A stretch of DNA of 64,000 nucleotides from contig CP136069.1 in the NCBI GenBank assembly GCA_032622095.1, forward strand, positions 182,457,122 through 182,521,121, read 5' to 3'. Each line of letters begins with the position of its first letter. The first letter of the stretch is position 1. The stretch comes from Siphonodentalium dalli. Taxonomy: Eukaryota; Mollusca; Scaphopoda; Gadilida; Siphonodentaliidae. Under the pieces are notes generated by a model. The model was not told the origin of the DNA, searched no databases, and saw only the letters and a program-made list of their open reading frames with translations. Positions 1 through 11,458 of this stretch are shown one piece after another. The position numbers and the translations under genes are program-made.

Positions 1-19
1 TAGTTTTGTTTATTTTCAG

Positions 20-135
20 GCATCCATGAAAGTTCGTTCGTCATATTTATGGTGTCATCTTTAGTGTATATGCTACTCACCAGCTTTGTGATGTACTGGG
101 GAAGAGTTAGGTACAATGCTCACATTAATACTCAA
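20..135 (+). CDS. PGAP2: PGAP2 internal exon (first of three seen)
   Basis: This internal exon belongs to a post-GPI-attachment-to-proteins 2 homologue (Frag1/DRAM-like multi-pass membrane protein). The family acts in the Golgi in fatty-acid remodelling of GPI anchors. A pyrimidine-rich acceptor (TTTATTTTCAG) ends at 19 and a GTGAGT donor starts at 136. Two bases complete the preceding codon, then 38 codons read through, beginning IHESSFVIFMVSSLVYMLLT. This matches the family pattern of an I-H-E motif followed by a hydrophobic helix ending MLLT. The exon leaves in phase 0, as the next exon requires. Upstream exons lie before the window. The assignment rests on recalled vertebrate PGAP2 and on the agreement of all three exons in order. 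Confidence 0.88.
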
Positions 136-922
136 GTGAGTACCCAACATAGTTGTATCTATTAAAACAACCATTTCGATGTTTACAACCTTTTATGTAA
201 AAATTAATATTAAAAAAAAAATGCATAAAAATTTAGTTGAATCCATATGATAAATCACGAAATCTGAAAGCTGGCATTGTGATCTAGTACTTTATGGTAT
301 ATTATTTAAAAAACATTCATTTTTGTATGTATAACTCTTCGGTGCAAGAAATTATTATTATCTTGAAAACCAGGAAATGTCATTTAAGTAATGTTTGTGT
401 TTTGTTGAAGGGTATTGTGCTGTGGCCGTTGGGAACTTGGGAACATTGTGTGAACAGCTTCGCTAAATGTGCGCCAACTGTCACAGCGTTACAGCCTTCA
501 ATAATACTCACCCAAACTACGTTATTTCGTTTATTATTTATTATTTAATAGCGTTCTGCTAAGTAATTTCCATGAATTTGTTTCTGAAATATGTCAGCAG
601 TTTGGACATTGCGCCATGCAACACTGTAAATTAGCCCAATATTGTACCTGTGAATTATTGATCGCTTATTCTACGGACGCGCACATAGCAATAATGCAAT
701 ATTCCGCTATTAGTCATCTAGATGAACAGTGCTATCGGTTCATGTTTATGATATGCATGACCTAATTGGCAGCTGGCCAACCACATAACGGGATTTAGTT
801 TAACACACCGGCTGTGTAAATATATTGAATAAATATTATTGTTCCCAGAAAATTATCTAAAGTTTGGTGTCTAGTTTTTAAAACATTTCAGTGGAACCTG
901 GTGGAACATATCCAGTAGTTTT

Positions 923-957
923 ATTACTTGCGCCAGTCTATGCTGGGCGCAAGTAAT
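923..957. repeat. Short perfect hairpin
   Basis: ATTACTTGCGCC and its exact reverse complement are separated by an 11-base loop, giving a 12-bp stem. A similar GGGCGCAAGT stands alone near 2849. The two could be worn ends of one old element covering the tandem repeat between them, but the similarity is too short to be sure. Confidence 0.5.
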
Positions 958-1982
958 GTTTTCGGTCCGGATCTTTGTCTGTTTATTTGTCTGTCCTTCC
1001 GTGAATATGTTACGTCATACCGGAAGTACATAGAGTAAAGAATGCACATGCGCTAATATGAAATGGTTGCATCAATTGCAATTTAAATCCACATATATTT
1101 ATACGTAATTTGCATTGTTATCTGGTTTTATTTTGGTAATAAATCGTTTATAAATAAACAATATTGAATTATTTCTTTCTGGAAACCGATAAAGACACCA
1201 TGACGTAACGACGCACATCAGGACGTCACACGCTACATGGGCACGCAACACACCAGACATGATTGCGTCGATGTCCAGACAGCTGAGACCCGTATTGCAC
1301 GCGCAGGCTAAACCATTATAACTGCCAACAACTTCGTGTTCTATTATTATAAATATATATATACTGCATGAAAAATAAAAGTGGGCAATAGTACTGCCCA
1401 TTAGAAGCCTATTTTATGTAACTTGAAACTCGGGAAATGTGTTGAGATCATGTCTAAAAGATGCGCGCGGAATCGTTTTTTTTTTCGCAGAGACAGTGAA
1501 GTGTGAACATATTTCTGGAAACTTTCTTTGGAGTTCGAAACATTTTCGAAAGATCATGGTACATATAAATCATGTCCGGCCAAACCATCGCGCGTGGTTC
1601 AATTGGGAAACAATTGCACTGAAAAATGTGAACAAACATATGGATTATTAAATGCCGTATTAATTAACTGGGAAAACAAGCTTTCTCATTCTCAATAGCA
1701 ATAGACATTTTTATGATATGTGCCCGAAGACTGTAGATCAGTCGCTAATGGCATGCTCAAGTTGACACACTGTTAATCAAAGACTAGCCAATGGTCGCGT
1801 GTCTTTTATTTATGTGTGTCGGTATTTGTAATTTACTTTGATGCTTTTTGCCGCTGAAGTGCAATGGCATACACACTTGATATCATTCTAGTCGAACTAG
1901 TAATTTAACCCAATTGGTATCTCATATATATTTTGAAGACCTCTGTCTGTCTGTTTGTCTGTCATTGATACAAATCTACGAT

Positions 1983-2585
1983 TCTCGACCGATCGGGACG
2001 AAACTCGGTACGTGTGTGTAGTTTGACCAGGCGGTCGTCGTTGTCGTATTGGCGAGCCCGCGCGGCGCCCGCTTCGCGCATGCGCAGACGAGATCTCGGA
2101 AACGGGTGGAGCTATCGGCTTGAAATTTGGTACGTGTGTGTAGTTTGACCATGCGGTCGTCGTTGTCGTATTGGCGAGCCCGTGCGACGCCCGTGTAGTG
2201 CATGCGCAGACGAGATTTCGGAAACGGTTGGATCTATCGACTTGAAATTTCCTATGTGAATGTATCTTTCCCCGGATACGAGTTTTATCGGGTCGCCGAG
2301 CCCGTGCGACGCAAGCTTCGTGCATGCGCAGACCAGATCTCGGAAACGAGTGGAGCTATCGACTTGAAATTTGGTGTGTGAATGTATCTTGCCCCGGATA
2401 CGAATGTTATCGGTTCGCCGAGCCCGTGCGACGCCAGCTTCGCGCATGCGCAGACCAGATCTCGGAAACGGGTGAAGCTATCGACTTGAAATTTGGTTTT
2501 TGAATAGCCCGGACAACGTCGGGCTGGGTAGAGCTATCGACTTGAAATCTGGTTTTTGAATAGCCCGGACAACGTCGGGCCCATC
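1983..2585. repeat. Divergent ~120 bp tandem repeat, about five units
   Basis: Units restart near 1990, 2111, 2231, 2351 and 2468, with a short last unit near 2530. Each carries a block like GAGCTATCGACTTGAAATTT followed by a GC-rich part containing GCGCATGCGCAGAC. The last two partial units share AGCCCGGACAACGTCGGGC. The minus-strand ORFs across this block are repeat shadows. It lies wholly inside the PGAP2 intron. Confidence 0.75.
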
Positions 2586-3148
2586 GACTAGTATAATATA
2601 TATTAGCATCATCGGCAACCAATCATCTTCGCACCCTTCATATGAACGATGTTATATTGTTCTATAAATATGCCAAACAACTCCCACGCATTACTAAGAC
2701 TATCATTAGTGTAATAGATCAACTTGAGATATTATGTCCGTATACACAAATATTTCAGCGATGGATGAACTGAGATTTGTTATCTAGATTTGTTTTTTAT
2801 CGATCTCGCAAACGAGGGGTAAGACACCAAAACATGCCAAATGTGTGATGGGCGCAAGTGTAGGCAGCTCCAGTGAGTGTATTCTAGTTTTAATTGCGTT
2901 TAAAGATGTAGATTCATTTTCTGAACGATTTAACTTTTTTTCAATCATATATCATTGTTAAAAGAATGGATCTATGTATATAGTTGCTAGAAGAGAGCGT
3001 TCAAAACTCCAGGGAAAAGATTCGTCCTAACCGTGACCGATATTTTCACTGGGATAATGGACCGTGCACAGCTATTATCATAAGACTATGCTCTGATGAT
3101 TGATTAATAGTACATGTGTTACCATGACAGTATTTGTTATCATTGCAG

Positions 3149-3257
3149 GCTATGAGGTCACTCAGATGGAAAGTGCTACTATTCCTGTTCAACATAACTA
3201 TATTTTTATCATCTCTTTATTTCTTCTTCCGTCATAATAGTCACTGTGAACCAGGAG
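3149..3257 (+). CDS. PGAP2: PGAP2 internal exon (second of three)
   Basis: The exon is bounded by acceptor GCAG (ends 3148) and donor GTATGT (starts 3258). It enters in phase 0 and reads A-M-R-S-L-R-W-K, then a hydrophobic helix (about codons 9-26), then FFFRHNSHCEPG. This matches the family segment W-K-x-(helix)-Y-F-R-H-N-x-x-C-E-x-G. It leaves with one base of a split codon (G), which the next exon completes to Val. Conserved Arg-His-Asn and Cys-Glu are present and no stop interrupts the frame. Confidence 0.9.
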
Positions 3258-3287
3258 GTATGTACCTTAATAAGCAAGATCAGTAGA

Positions 3288-3528
3288 TCACTGAGTCGCG
3301 GCCGTATTGGATTCATCCAGCTCCATTCCGTGGTTTCATATATTCTTCCAGCCCCGGTTCCGTGGTTTTAGTGCTACTGGTCAAAGTTTTGCAGTAGCAT
3401 TTCCATTAATTTAAGTAGCTTTTGAATTATTACTTCCATATATGGAATGCTACGCCAAACACTTTGACCTGTATCATTAAAACCATCGAATCGGACCTGG
3501 TGGATCCAATATGGCCGCGAGTTAGTGA
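3288..3528. mobile_element. Fold-back (MITE-like) element, ~240 bp
   Basis: The left end TCACTGAGTCGCGGCCGTAT pairs imperfectly with the complement of the right end (GGCCGCGAGTTAGTGA). Pairing continues inwards: GGTTTTAGTGCTACTGGTCA near 3373 matches the complement of a segment near 3460-3485. Nearly the whole element can therefore fold into one long hairpin. It has no coding capacity. I could not identify a target-site duplication. Confidence 0.7.
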
Positions 3529-3544
3529 CAGGGTGTATTGTTAC

Positions 3545-3705
3545 ACGAAAACAAATTTCGGGGACTATTAAAAAGTCACAATGACGTCATACAAATTTTA
3601 ACAAGGTGTTTGTATCCCAAACAAACAACAACCATGTGCACGGCATGGAACAGAAAAGAGCGTTCCGTGTTAGTCTATTCCTGATATGGTAGAACTAAAG
3701 AGCGG
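3545..3705. repeat. Dispersed repeat, first copy
   Basis: This block shares a long, diverged stretch with about 8385-8522. Both contain AGAGCGTTCCGT or AAAGCGTTCCGT, then CTATTCCTRATATKGTAGAA and TAAAGAGCG, in the same order and orientation. It is probably one interspersed repeat family; the element type is unknown. Confidence 0.55.
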
Positions 3706-3924
3706 TGTATGCCTATCCAAGCTTAAAGATTCATGGACGGGTTTAAACTGAAATTAAAGAGTCTCTCTTAATTATATCACGTTTGTTATTAAAAAAATCA
3801 AGTGAAAAGCGACCCTTTGCTATACCATGCTTTAATCTCTAAGACATGAATTCACATATAACTGGCTAGATGTGCAATATTTACAAAGTGTTAAGTGTGA
3901 AATATATACATATACATAAAAGAA

Positions 3925-4012
3925 GACAGAAAATGGAGAAAAGAAGAAGAAGAAGAAGTAGATGATAAGAAGAAGAAGAAGACGAAGAGTAAGATAGAAG
4001 GATATAGAAGAA
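3925..4012. repeat. Purine-rich (GAA)-type tract
   Basis: This is a low-complexity run dominated by AGAAGAAGA triplets with interruptions, inside the PGAP2 intron. It has no coding meaning. Confidence 0.7.
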
Positions 4013-4261
4013 GATTGGTAGATAGATATGGCGGTAATCTATCTGTTATCCATCGTCAGTCCTCATTGTCGTCATTTTTATATTCATCTAATACGTTCTA
4101 TCAGTATACTTTTCAATGATGTCTTATAGCAATACTAATAATGATGCTAACAACAACAACAACAGCATCATTTGGCTTGATATTACAATAACATTAATAA
4201 AATGTTTTCTGCTATAAATTTCTATTTCTGTATTTGAACGCTAATTTCAGATAAAGGGTTA

Positions 4262-5790
4262 ATTTTCTCAAGTCAACGCGACCAGACTTGGCAGTAGCTC
4301 GTAAACTGTTTTCTTAGATGGTAGATTCCAATAGTATTCGGATATGTATTTCACCGGCATGTGCCTCAAGTTGGCGCACTTCATAACAAAATGGTATTCA
4401 TCACCCAGTTCATTTTTGCACAAGCTACATAAATTTCTTTTTGCTCCTCGCTTACCCCATCTACTTGTTTCTACTTCCAATCTATGATTGCATGTACTTA
4501 TTTTTTATCAAATAGTTTCTCAGACTGAAGGGGAAATCGGTAATATAGTTTTCTAAGCGGAGTGTTGACTTCAGTTCTTCGTAAAATATTACTCGTGATG
4601 ACGATTCTATATCTAACCACCACTGCTTAGTAAACTGGTCAATCAAAGTTTTGAATATGTCTTTTTTTCTAGCTGTCTATTAACTGTGCCTGGTTCGACC
4701 ACGCCACGCCAAAACCAGCTGAGTGTATTATTGTTTTAGTAACATTAATATATCTAAAGAGTTTACCATCGTGTTCCATAAGACGAAACAAGATATCATA
4801 TAGTTTCTTGGCCAGAACGGACCCATCTCCCGTCACGAGTCTCGACCAGCAGCTTACTATTCTTTGCTTTGCCATTATGGCCAATGGGTATCTGCCCATT
4901 TCCCCATATACCATGTAATTCGGAGTACTGGTCTTCATGTGCATCAATATTTTGCAGAATCTTAAATGTACGCTCTCAATTTATTTCATATTTTCGAACC
5001 CCCATATAACAGAATTGGAACTACAGTCGAGTCGAACAATTTAAGAGCGACCTCGACTGATAAGTCTAGTTTCCTGACTTTACTCTTTAAGCCAAACGTG
5101 GCTTTACAAGCTGTGTCTTTAATCATTTTGATTGCATTATGATATCGACCGGTATAAAATAGTTTTACTCCCAAATAAGGAAACTCGTCCAGAATGCCTA
5201 ATGATTGGTCGCATAATTTGAATTCTACATCTGTCACCACCCACTCCCTGCTGAAAATCATAACCTTGGTTTTACTAGTGTTCTCGTTCAGTTTCCAAGA
5301 TTCTGCAAAGTCGCTGAAAGCGTCAAGGGTATATATGTTGCGTGCTTACAAAATATTCTGCGAACAGGACAGTGTCATCGGCGTATAGTAAACATATAAG
5401 TTCAGATAAATGCCTAATTTGTCGTGGGAAACATTGTTCAACTCGGTCAGGCCATCAAACTACATTGTTCAACTCGGTCAGGCCATCAAAGAACATTTTC
5501 AAGATCGTTGATATAAATCAAGAAGAGGAAAGGGGAGAGCTAACCCCATGTCGTAATCCCACACTACAGGAGAAAAATTCGGACGGACATATGTTCATTT
5601 CGAGAAACACATGACTTCGTACATTCATACATACTTCTAATTATTCGGAAAACTTTACCATTTATATCTTGTTTTAAAAGTTTGACCCATAGACCCTGTC
5701 GCTAAACAGTATCGAAGGCTTTCTAGAAATCAACAAATGTGCATACAAGTTTCTTATTCCTTTTTATGTACAACTCGGCTCAGTTCATAT
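4262..5790 (-). pseudogene. Decayed 5'-truncated LINE in PGAP2 intron (copy A)
   Basis: The minus strand encodes broken pieces of the C-terminal half of a LINE ORF2, antisense to PGAP2. From 5' to 3' they are: a frameshifted reverse-transcriptase block with a KAFDT-like motif near 5690-5740; a LGVKLFYTGR block (5261-4986) ending PILLYG; a TPNYMVYGEMGRYPL block (4947-4669); and a C-terminal zinc-finger-like stretch CSLCKNELGDEYHFVMKC (4480-4268). The same ordered blocks occur in copies C and D, so all three are one family. The YADD region is lost. A 32-bp tandem duplication (near 5430-5493) lies inside it. Truncation near 5790 is estimated. Confidence 0.8.
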
Positions 5791-6094
5791 TGTTTCGTAT
5801 CAATACCGAAAGAATTACTAGTATTGCAAACTTTTGGTGATCAAAATAAGATAATAGGTGACTAAATATAGTTCCGACGATATATAAAAATAGATGTATC
5901 GGTCCGGAAAGTATCATCATTGTGGCAGTGCTATATCGCAGTGATAACGTAGAGTGCGCTGCATGTAGTTTGGCGTTCGCTTACTCTATCGTGAGATACG
6001 TTATATAGAGAATTCGTACGTCTCAGATCAAACGTTGGAGCGTGTGTGTACACTTATAGGACTAGCTATTACATTTTTGCACAAAATGTAACCT

Positions 6095-6520
6095 TCATTC
6101 GATTTTGTCCATATTGGCAGCCGTTTTGGAACAGACATTCTACAGATATGATTTACGACTAAGCACTGTTTATGTATGTTTCAATGCATTACTAATTTGG
6201 CATTTGTTGGTGCACCTAAAGTAGAAATTCAGCATTGTCCGATAACAACTGCCATTTTTTGACGCCATGTTGAATTAGGAATTTTTCCAAAGCGGATTTT
6301 AGCGACTTTTGTGTATGTTCTGAAAACCATTCCGCACATTGTGAGTCCAAATTGCTTTCTCTACTAATTTATTCCGATTGCAACCGCTTAACGACCATAC
6401 TAACGTTGTGCACAAAACTTCAAAATGGTTTACCGTGTAAGCGTGGGTGAAATGGTCATTTGAGTCAAAATGAACCAAATATGGAGTAGATTGGTTGATC
6501 AAAAGTTTTTGTATTCATTT
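6095..6520. repeat. Diverged copy of the 13.3-17.6 kb fold-back family
   Basis: The stretch with TGACGCCATGTTGAATTA, then CCAAAGCGGATTTTAG, follows the same order as the right arm near 17395-17440 (GACGTCATCTTGAATTAC, then CAAAGCGTTTTTGGATTTTG). CATATTGGCAGCCGTTTTGG near 6110 also resembles the arm's GGCGGCCAT motifs. The match is diverged, and the boundaries are approximate. Confidence 0.5.
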
Positions 6521-6575
6521 TTGCTTTATGTCATGTCTTGACAGTCGGTGCATGGGTTTCTGATTTTTATTTCAG

Positions 6576-6712
6576 TGTACACCATATTTGCCTTCATGGA
6601 GTACCTGACGATCTATTCAAACATTATGTTTCATGGCACGGCCTTATGGGACTTCAAAGACCACGAACTTGTATTAAAAGTCGCTTCACCTATCAAGTCT
6701 AAGAAGCATTGA
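6576..6712 (+). CDS. PGAP2: PGAP2 terminal coding exon
   Basis: The acceptor ATTTCAG ends at 6575. Two bases finish the split Val codon, then 44 codons run to a TGA at 6710-6712. The sequence opens YTIFAFMEYLTIYSN and continues MFHGTALWDFKDHEL, matching the family's final helix and its M-x-F-H-x-T-A-x-W-D-F signature. The predicted C-terminus is K-S-K-K-H, which has Lys at -3 and -5 and so fits the KXKXX COPI retrieval pattern. That is consistent with an early secretory or Golgi protein. No convincing poly(A) signal was fixed; ATTAAA at 6723-6728 lies very close to the stop. Confidence 0.9.
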
Positions 6713-6879
6713 CGGTAATTATATTAAATATTCCGCAAAAGATTGTAGGATATTAGTTTTTATTATCCATCCCTTAACTAACATAATTTCTGATTGGGCA
6801 AAAGCCGCCACGTGATAATCCGGGAAAAAGTCATATTGGACTCCCGAATGACATATTGGACTCCCAAGTGTGCAATAAG

Positions 6880-7640
6880 ATAAGATAAGTTTATTGACAA
6901 TTACACACACACGGGGCCGATGTCACAACATAAATAACAATAAATATATATATGATACAATAAGTATACACAATTGTAATCAGAATTAAAATGGAATAAA
7001 ATTCATGTTTGTTGTTGAAAATCTGGTGTTTCATACCTTTTGTGGAAAAAGAGACGGACCATGTTACATATGATATTGCACGTTTCTGTTTTGTCATTTC
7101 GCAGTATGAAAATGAATTTTTGGGCATCAGTCATATTAATAAACTTGTGATTTACTTTATTTATTTCGTCAAAGAAACGGAGACGAATGCTTTTGTAAAT
7201 AGGACATTTTAAAATAAAATGTTCCTCGGTTTCCGTTTCCAATCCACACTTTCTGCATATTCTCTCGTCTACAGGAATCTTCGGTTGTTTATGGCGCCCT
7301 TTTTCAATTTCTAGAGTATGATTGCTAATCCGCAATTTGCTGAAGATCTTTCTTCGATATTTTTTACTATGTCCAAATATGGCTCCAATCGGTAATCACT
7401 TATTATTTGTCTATACACCCTCAATTTGTTCTTACCTGATGGTTTTTCATCGTTATATATATCTCTTCTGAAACACGACACATGGTCAACCTTGAAACTA
7501 TCACAAATAGTGTGTTGAATTTTCTTCAAATACTGATCAGTTTTATCAATAATTTCCGTGAGTTTTGGAATGTCAAAGTTAAAGGACCACTTATTTGGGA
7601 TTATGCGGTCATCGGACATTGTGGCTGATTTATGAACGAG
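6880..7640 (-). pseudogene. LINE 3' end, severely 5'-truncated (copy B)
   Basis: The minus strand carries the C-terminal part of a LINE protein in two overlapping frames (7619-7311 and 7335-7003). The second contains RISNHTLEIEKGR followed by ICRKCGLETETEEHFILKC, the Cys/His knuckle usual at the end of such ORFs. The blocks differ from copies A, C and D, so this is another family. The 3' end, read on the minus strand, terminates in CTTATCTTATCTTA (6881-6896), a short tandem tail as left by target-primed reverse transcription. It sits just downstream of PGAP2, antisense to it. Confidence 0.75.
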
Positions 7641-7955
7641 GGAATGTTTCTCTGCAGTCGATATTTTTAACGCATATGACTTATTTTTTATCGGGACTCT
7701 GTGACGTCACGAATTAACTCTATTGCGAAACGAATCGGTGAAATTGTTATGCGCGTGCAACACTGGTGGATTTAGCAGACGTTTCACTTCCGCAATGAGC
7801 TTTTTTTTCACTTTCGTGTTTACTGTTCCAAATCATGCTTTCTGATTATCAAAATACAGGCTTTTATAGAGAATAAAGTGCCGACAAATACCAAATATAA
7901 CCACAAAAGTGTTATTCCCAAAATTTAGATAAACGTACAGATGGATAATTAAAAT

Positions 7956-8095
7956 GTTATTATACAATGTTGTGTATACAGTATGAGTTTTTCTTGTACT
8001 CGTCCAGGTTGTGGTGTCTCGTCCAATATGACTTTTCACCACAACCTGGACTTGTACAAGAAAAACACATACTGTACACAACATTAAATAATAAC
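7956..8095. mobile_element. Hairpin (MITE-like) element, ~140 bp
   Basis: AATGTTGTGTATACAGTATG, the following ~30 bases and GTCCAGGTTGTGGTG (left) pair almost perfectly with CACCACAACCTGGAC through ACAACATT (right). The ~60 bp arms surround a ~20 bp loop. Both strands show small ORFs that are artefacts of the symmetry. Confidence 0.75.
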
Positions 8096-9447
8096 TTTAT
8101 AGAATAACAATATTGTTCACAGAATCCTTTAAAAATTAAGCATCAGTTTGTTGATGGCTAGATTGATAAGCGACAATGAACATATACGTGTATTGGTGCT
8201 TTTTATACTACATACCAAATCGGAGGGACACCCCCTGAAATGAAGTGGATTTATCCCCGTTTTTCAACTGAAATCCCCTTGGCTGTTTGCGCTCCACAAT
8301 ACACCTGAGAATATACGCTTTTGAATTTTTCCCGGTATTGAAAAAGATCGATAAACTACCTTTCTACGAGCATTATACAAGTCTCAGAAAGACGTAATGA
8401 AGTCATAAAAATACAACATCATTGAACGCGATATTCAGGGTCCAACAAAAAACAGTCATATGTACGGAATGTAACAGAAAAAAGCGTTCCGTAAGCTATT
8501 CCTAATATTGTAGAAATAAAGAGCGTCTGATTCACTTCTGCGCGGAAGTTGAAAACAGCTGGCAAATGGCTGTGACCATGGCAACTACTTTTCAGAGCAC
8601 ATGGAGCCGATATATCAATATAGCGTGTCGACCTATCTTATATCTCCTTTCAAATTACGTGGACAAAATTTGGAAGCTCAAATGGGCCATGTCCGTTTAA
8701 ATCATCATCGCAACTCATAAAATATTGTCCTGAGATTGTATTCCTTCATTCCCTGGTCAGTGTATCTGAAACTTAACACACAATTACCACCATGGAATTG
8801 TGTGCGCCTACTATTATAAGTTCAGTCTGACCTATTTTTGAAGTGCTATATATTCCCTTTGTATACGCCCGTTGTTTTTAAACGGGACATATTTTGTAAT
8901 TGGTCTCTCGTTCGTTTTTTTTCGTTTCCGGGTGATAATTTTAGTAAGTCTGAACTGAATGGAATGATTTTTGGTATGTGAGTTTACAAAATACAGGTCA
9001 AGTTCGAACTTGGGTTCCACTGTCAATGTTCACCAGAGTTAGGATAGGGTAGCTATAGGATAGGATAGGATATTTCAATATACACATATTAATGCATAAT
9101 ACATTTTACAAATGTTATATTGTATATTCGAGGGGGTGGCATAGTCAGGCTAGACTGTCTTACTGCCACCCCCTTAAAGATGACATGATGGTTGCATTTA
9201 AATGGATTATATGCATGTAGGGTATACGTTATACGTATAGATAAATTGCTTATGGGCTACTCGGTGGTTTGTCTCTTTCTCGTTAGTGGCAATACATGTT
9301 CCTTGAAAGTGGAGTATCGGAATGTACTGAGTGAGGTTGTGGATTGCGATGTAGGGGATGTCACTCTATTGAGCCGAATGCGACCACACAGTCCGGGCGT
9401 CTTTGAGTGTTGCATTTAATAGTTGCCGAACACTGTTTAATACAATC
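8096..9447. other. No recognisable gene; dispersed repeat and short GGATA tract
   Basis: A second copy of the 3.5 kb dispersed repeat lies at about 8385-8522. A short (AGGAT)n run sits at about 9055-9072. One ORF tail (9287-9419) follows an acceptor-like sequence but has no recognisable product. I see nothing else. Confidence 0.55.
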
Positions 9448-9574
9448 GTCATGTTTGCGCCGTTTGAATGTGTATCTGGTTTGGTATGATGTAAATTAGT
9501 TATCTAAGTTGTTCCATAACGAATTTACATTATACCAAACCAGACACACATTCAAACGGCGTTTACGTTATGAC
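9448..9574. mobile_element. Hairpin (MITE-like) element, ~127 bp
   Basis: CGTTTGAATGTGTATCTGGT and the following TTGGTATGATGTAAAT pair with ATTTACATTATACCAAACCA and its continuation up to AACGGCG. The arms are about 50 bp and the loop is short. There is no coding content. Confidence 0.75.
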
Positions 9575-10520
9575 CCTTTGTTGGAATTACCACGGGAGTA
9601 TTTTGTCAAGCCTTTTAGCGATGCTCTTATTTAAATCTAGTGTGACATACATACTTTAATTCATTCGTGTTTTGGTTAATTGTTATGAAGCGTATCACAA
9701 CAACATATCCTCGTGCATATAGGTTCATATTGGATTTATTTTTTCTGAGAAGTTTTGAGTTTGGGATGATGCCCGGGAAGAATTGAAAGGGCTGTAAGCC
9801 ATCTCCCACAACCCACTAGTTAAGATGTAATGAAGAAAATATGTAAATAAAATTTACTAAATTGTAAACTATCGCTGGAATCTTGATCCCGTTGTCGAAA
9901 TCGGGCGCACAGCCCCAAAACGCCCGGCGTATAATATTGGAAATGAAGGCGTGGTGATATACCATCGTGTGTTGCGTGGGTAACATCGTGCCACATTTAA
10001 TCAATATATTGATCTTTGTGTTACTTCAGAGAGGATGAATATTAATCCGAATCCTTTCAATATTTGATTAGCATAAACTTATATTGTGTACTGGTGGGAG
10101 GGTGTGGATATGAATTATCAATGGTTTGACAATACATATATCTACACTTGTTTATACTGCCATTAGTTTGTGACCCAAATATGATGGCGAATGTTAGCAC
10201 AAGAGGCCTCACCTGTAATCGTTATGGCAATGTAAACTGTTGGCCATTTACACTTATGTGTTTTACACACACAACTGACATTAATTATTCATGTTATATC
10301 CTTATTTATTACATGATCCTAGACTTATTATGAAACTATAAACTATAATGAATGAGTTTGAAATGTTATGTCATTAAATATACGGCATTAAATACGCCAA
10401 AGAGTCTTTATTTATCTGGGACTATTTCGTTACGCGGGTAAACAAAACATAGTTACGTGAAAAGTCTTCGCATGCATGATCGAGAAGCCGGTGTTAGTCG
10501 CGTCCCATTTGTTGATTGAG

Positions 10521-10938
10521 GGTACGTTCACACGCTGGCAAGTTTGCACGGTATATTTTGCAGGCATTTCGCCACAGAAAACCACATGGTGCCAGACTAC
10601 GAACGGAAAACGTGCACATAACATGTATCTTTACCAAAGCGAAAGACGTGAGAAGTAAAATTTCTGTAGTTCCACTTGTAACGGTGCTACTGGAATTTGC
10701 CTTCAAATATCTCTATGATTTATTCTTGCGAAATAATTGCATGATATTTACAGGCAAATTCCGGTATAGCACGCTACATTACATATGGAACTGCAGATAT
10801 TTTACTTCACACGTAGTTAGCTGTGGTTCAGATGCACTTTATATGCTTGCTTTCGTTCATATTTTGGCACCATATCGTGTTCTACGACTAAATGCCTGCA
10901 AACCATACCGTGCAAACTGGCCAGTGTATGAATGTACC
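10521..10938. mobile_element. Small TIR element, ~418 bp
   Basis: The terminal inverted repeats are about 45-50 bp. The left starts GGTACGTTCACACGCTGGCA and the complement of the right starts GGTACATTCATACACTGGCC. They share TTTGCACGGTAT and TTTGCAGGCATTT inside. The 152-codon plus-strand ORF spanning it is most likely chance. It looks like a non-autonomous DNA transposon. No target duplication could be fixed, so the superfamily is open. Confidence 0.7.
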
Positions 10939-10975
10939 TTTAAATGTGTTTTGTCGAGGTTCTGGATCATGTAAT

Positions 10976-11135
10976 AAATAGAATCTACAACTTGTCTCCA
11001 GTGTATAGCGGAATTTATAAAACTCGCCCAGTAAATTAGGTCCGGACCTCGTCAAAGGCTCGGTCCAGACCTAATTTATAAAACTCGTTTTATCGATCCG
11101 CTTTAAACCGGGGACGAGTTGTAGATCCTCTATTT
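10976..11135. mobile_element. Hairpin (MITE-like) element, ~160 bp
   Basis: The left end AAATAGAATCTACAACTTGT pairs with the complement of the right end (ACGAGTTGTAGATCCTCTATTT). An inner stem is TAAATTAGGTCCGGACC with GGTCCAGACCTAATTTA around 11031-11079. The repeated TTATAAAACTCG occurs in both halves. It is distinct in sequence from the neighbouring hairpins. Confidence 0.7.
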
Positions 11136-11458
11136 TTAAATACAAAGATAATTTCCTTTATGTATCTGAAACACCTTTCCATTTCACAAATTGTTGGTTA
11201 TTACCACACATGTACACGTCTGTGTTTATTACACACACCTGACATTCAGTATGCCTGTTATATCCTTATTATTGAAACACCTTCCCATTTCACAAATTGT
11301 TCGGGTGCAGAATTAGGGCGCTGTTCAAAATAGGTGTGTAGCTATTAGCATGATAGCATGCATTGCGAGAATTGAAGCATTCAAATATACCAACGTGACC
11401 AGTTTCCTTCTTATATTTCATATGTTCGCTCTGTGTGAATACCAGGCAGTTTATTCAA

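Larger units (their letters stand above)
136..3148 (+). other. PGAP2 intron, ~3.0 kb
   Basis: This intron runs from GTGAGT at 136 to the acceptor ATCATTGCAG ending at 3148. It holds a short perfect hairpin (923-957) and a divergent ~120 bp tandem repeat (1983-2585). I see no coding sequence in 142-922, 958-1980 or 2590-3140; the short ORFs there look like chance. Confidence 0.75.
3258..6575 (+). other. PGAP2 intron, ~3.3 kb
   Basis: The intron runs from GTATGT (3258) to acceptor TTTTTATTTCAG (ends 6575). It contains a fold-back element (3288-3528), a dispersed repeat (about 3545-3705), a purine-rich tract (about 3925-4012), a decayed antisense LINE (4262-5790) and a diverged relative of the 13.3-17.6 kb fold-back family (about 6095-6520). 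I see nothing else in it. Confidence 0.75.

Noticed and set aside
9287-9419. Possible terminal exon after TCTCTTTCTCGTTAG, 43 codons to a stop
   Set aside because: Acceptor-like, but there is no recognisable product, no upstream partner and no conserved feature. Below the level I would call.
10516-10974. 152-codon ORF covering the TIR element
   Set aside because: It spans both terminal repeats and beyond, as expected of chance. It has no transposase motif.
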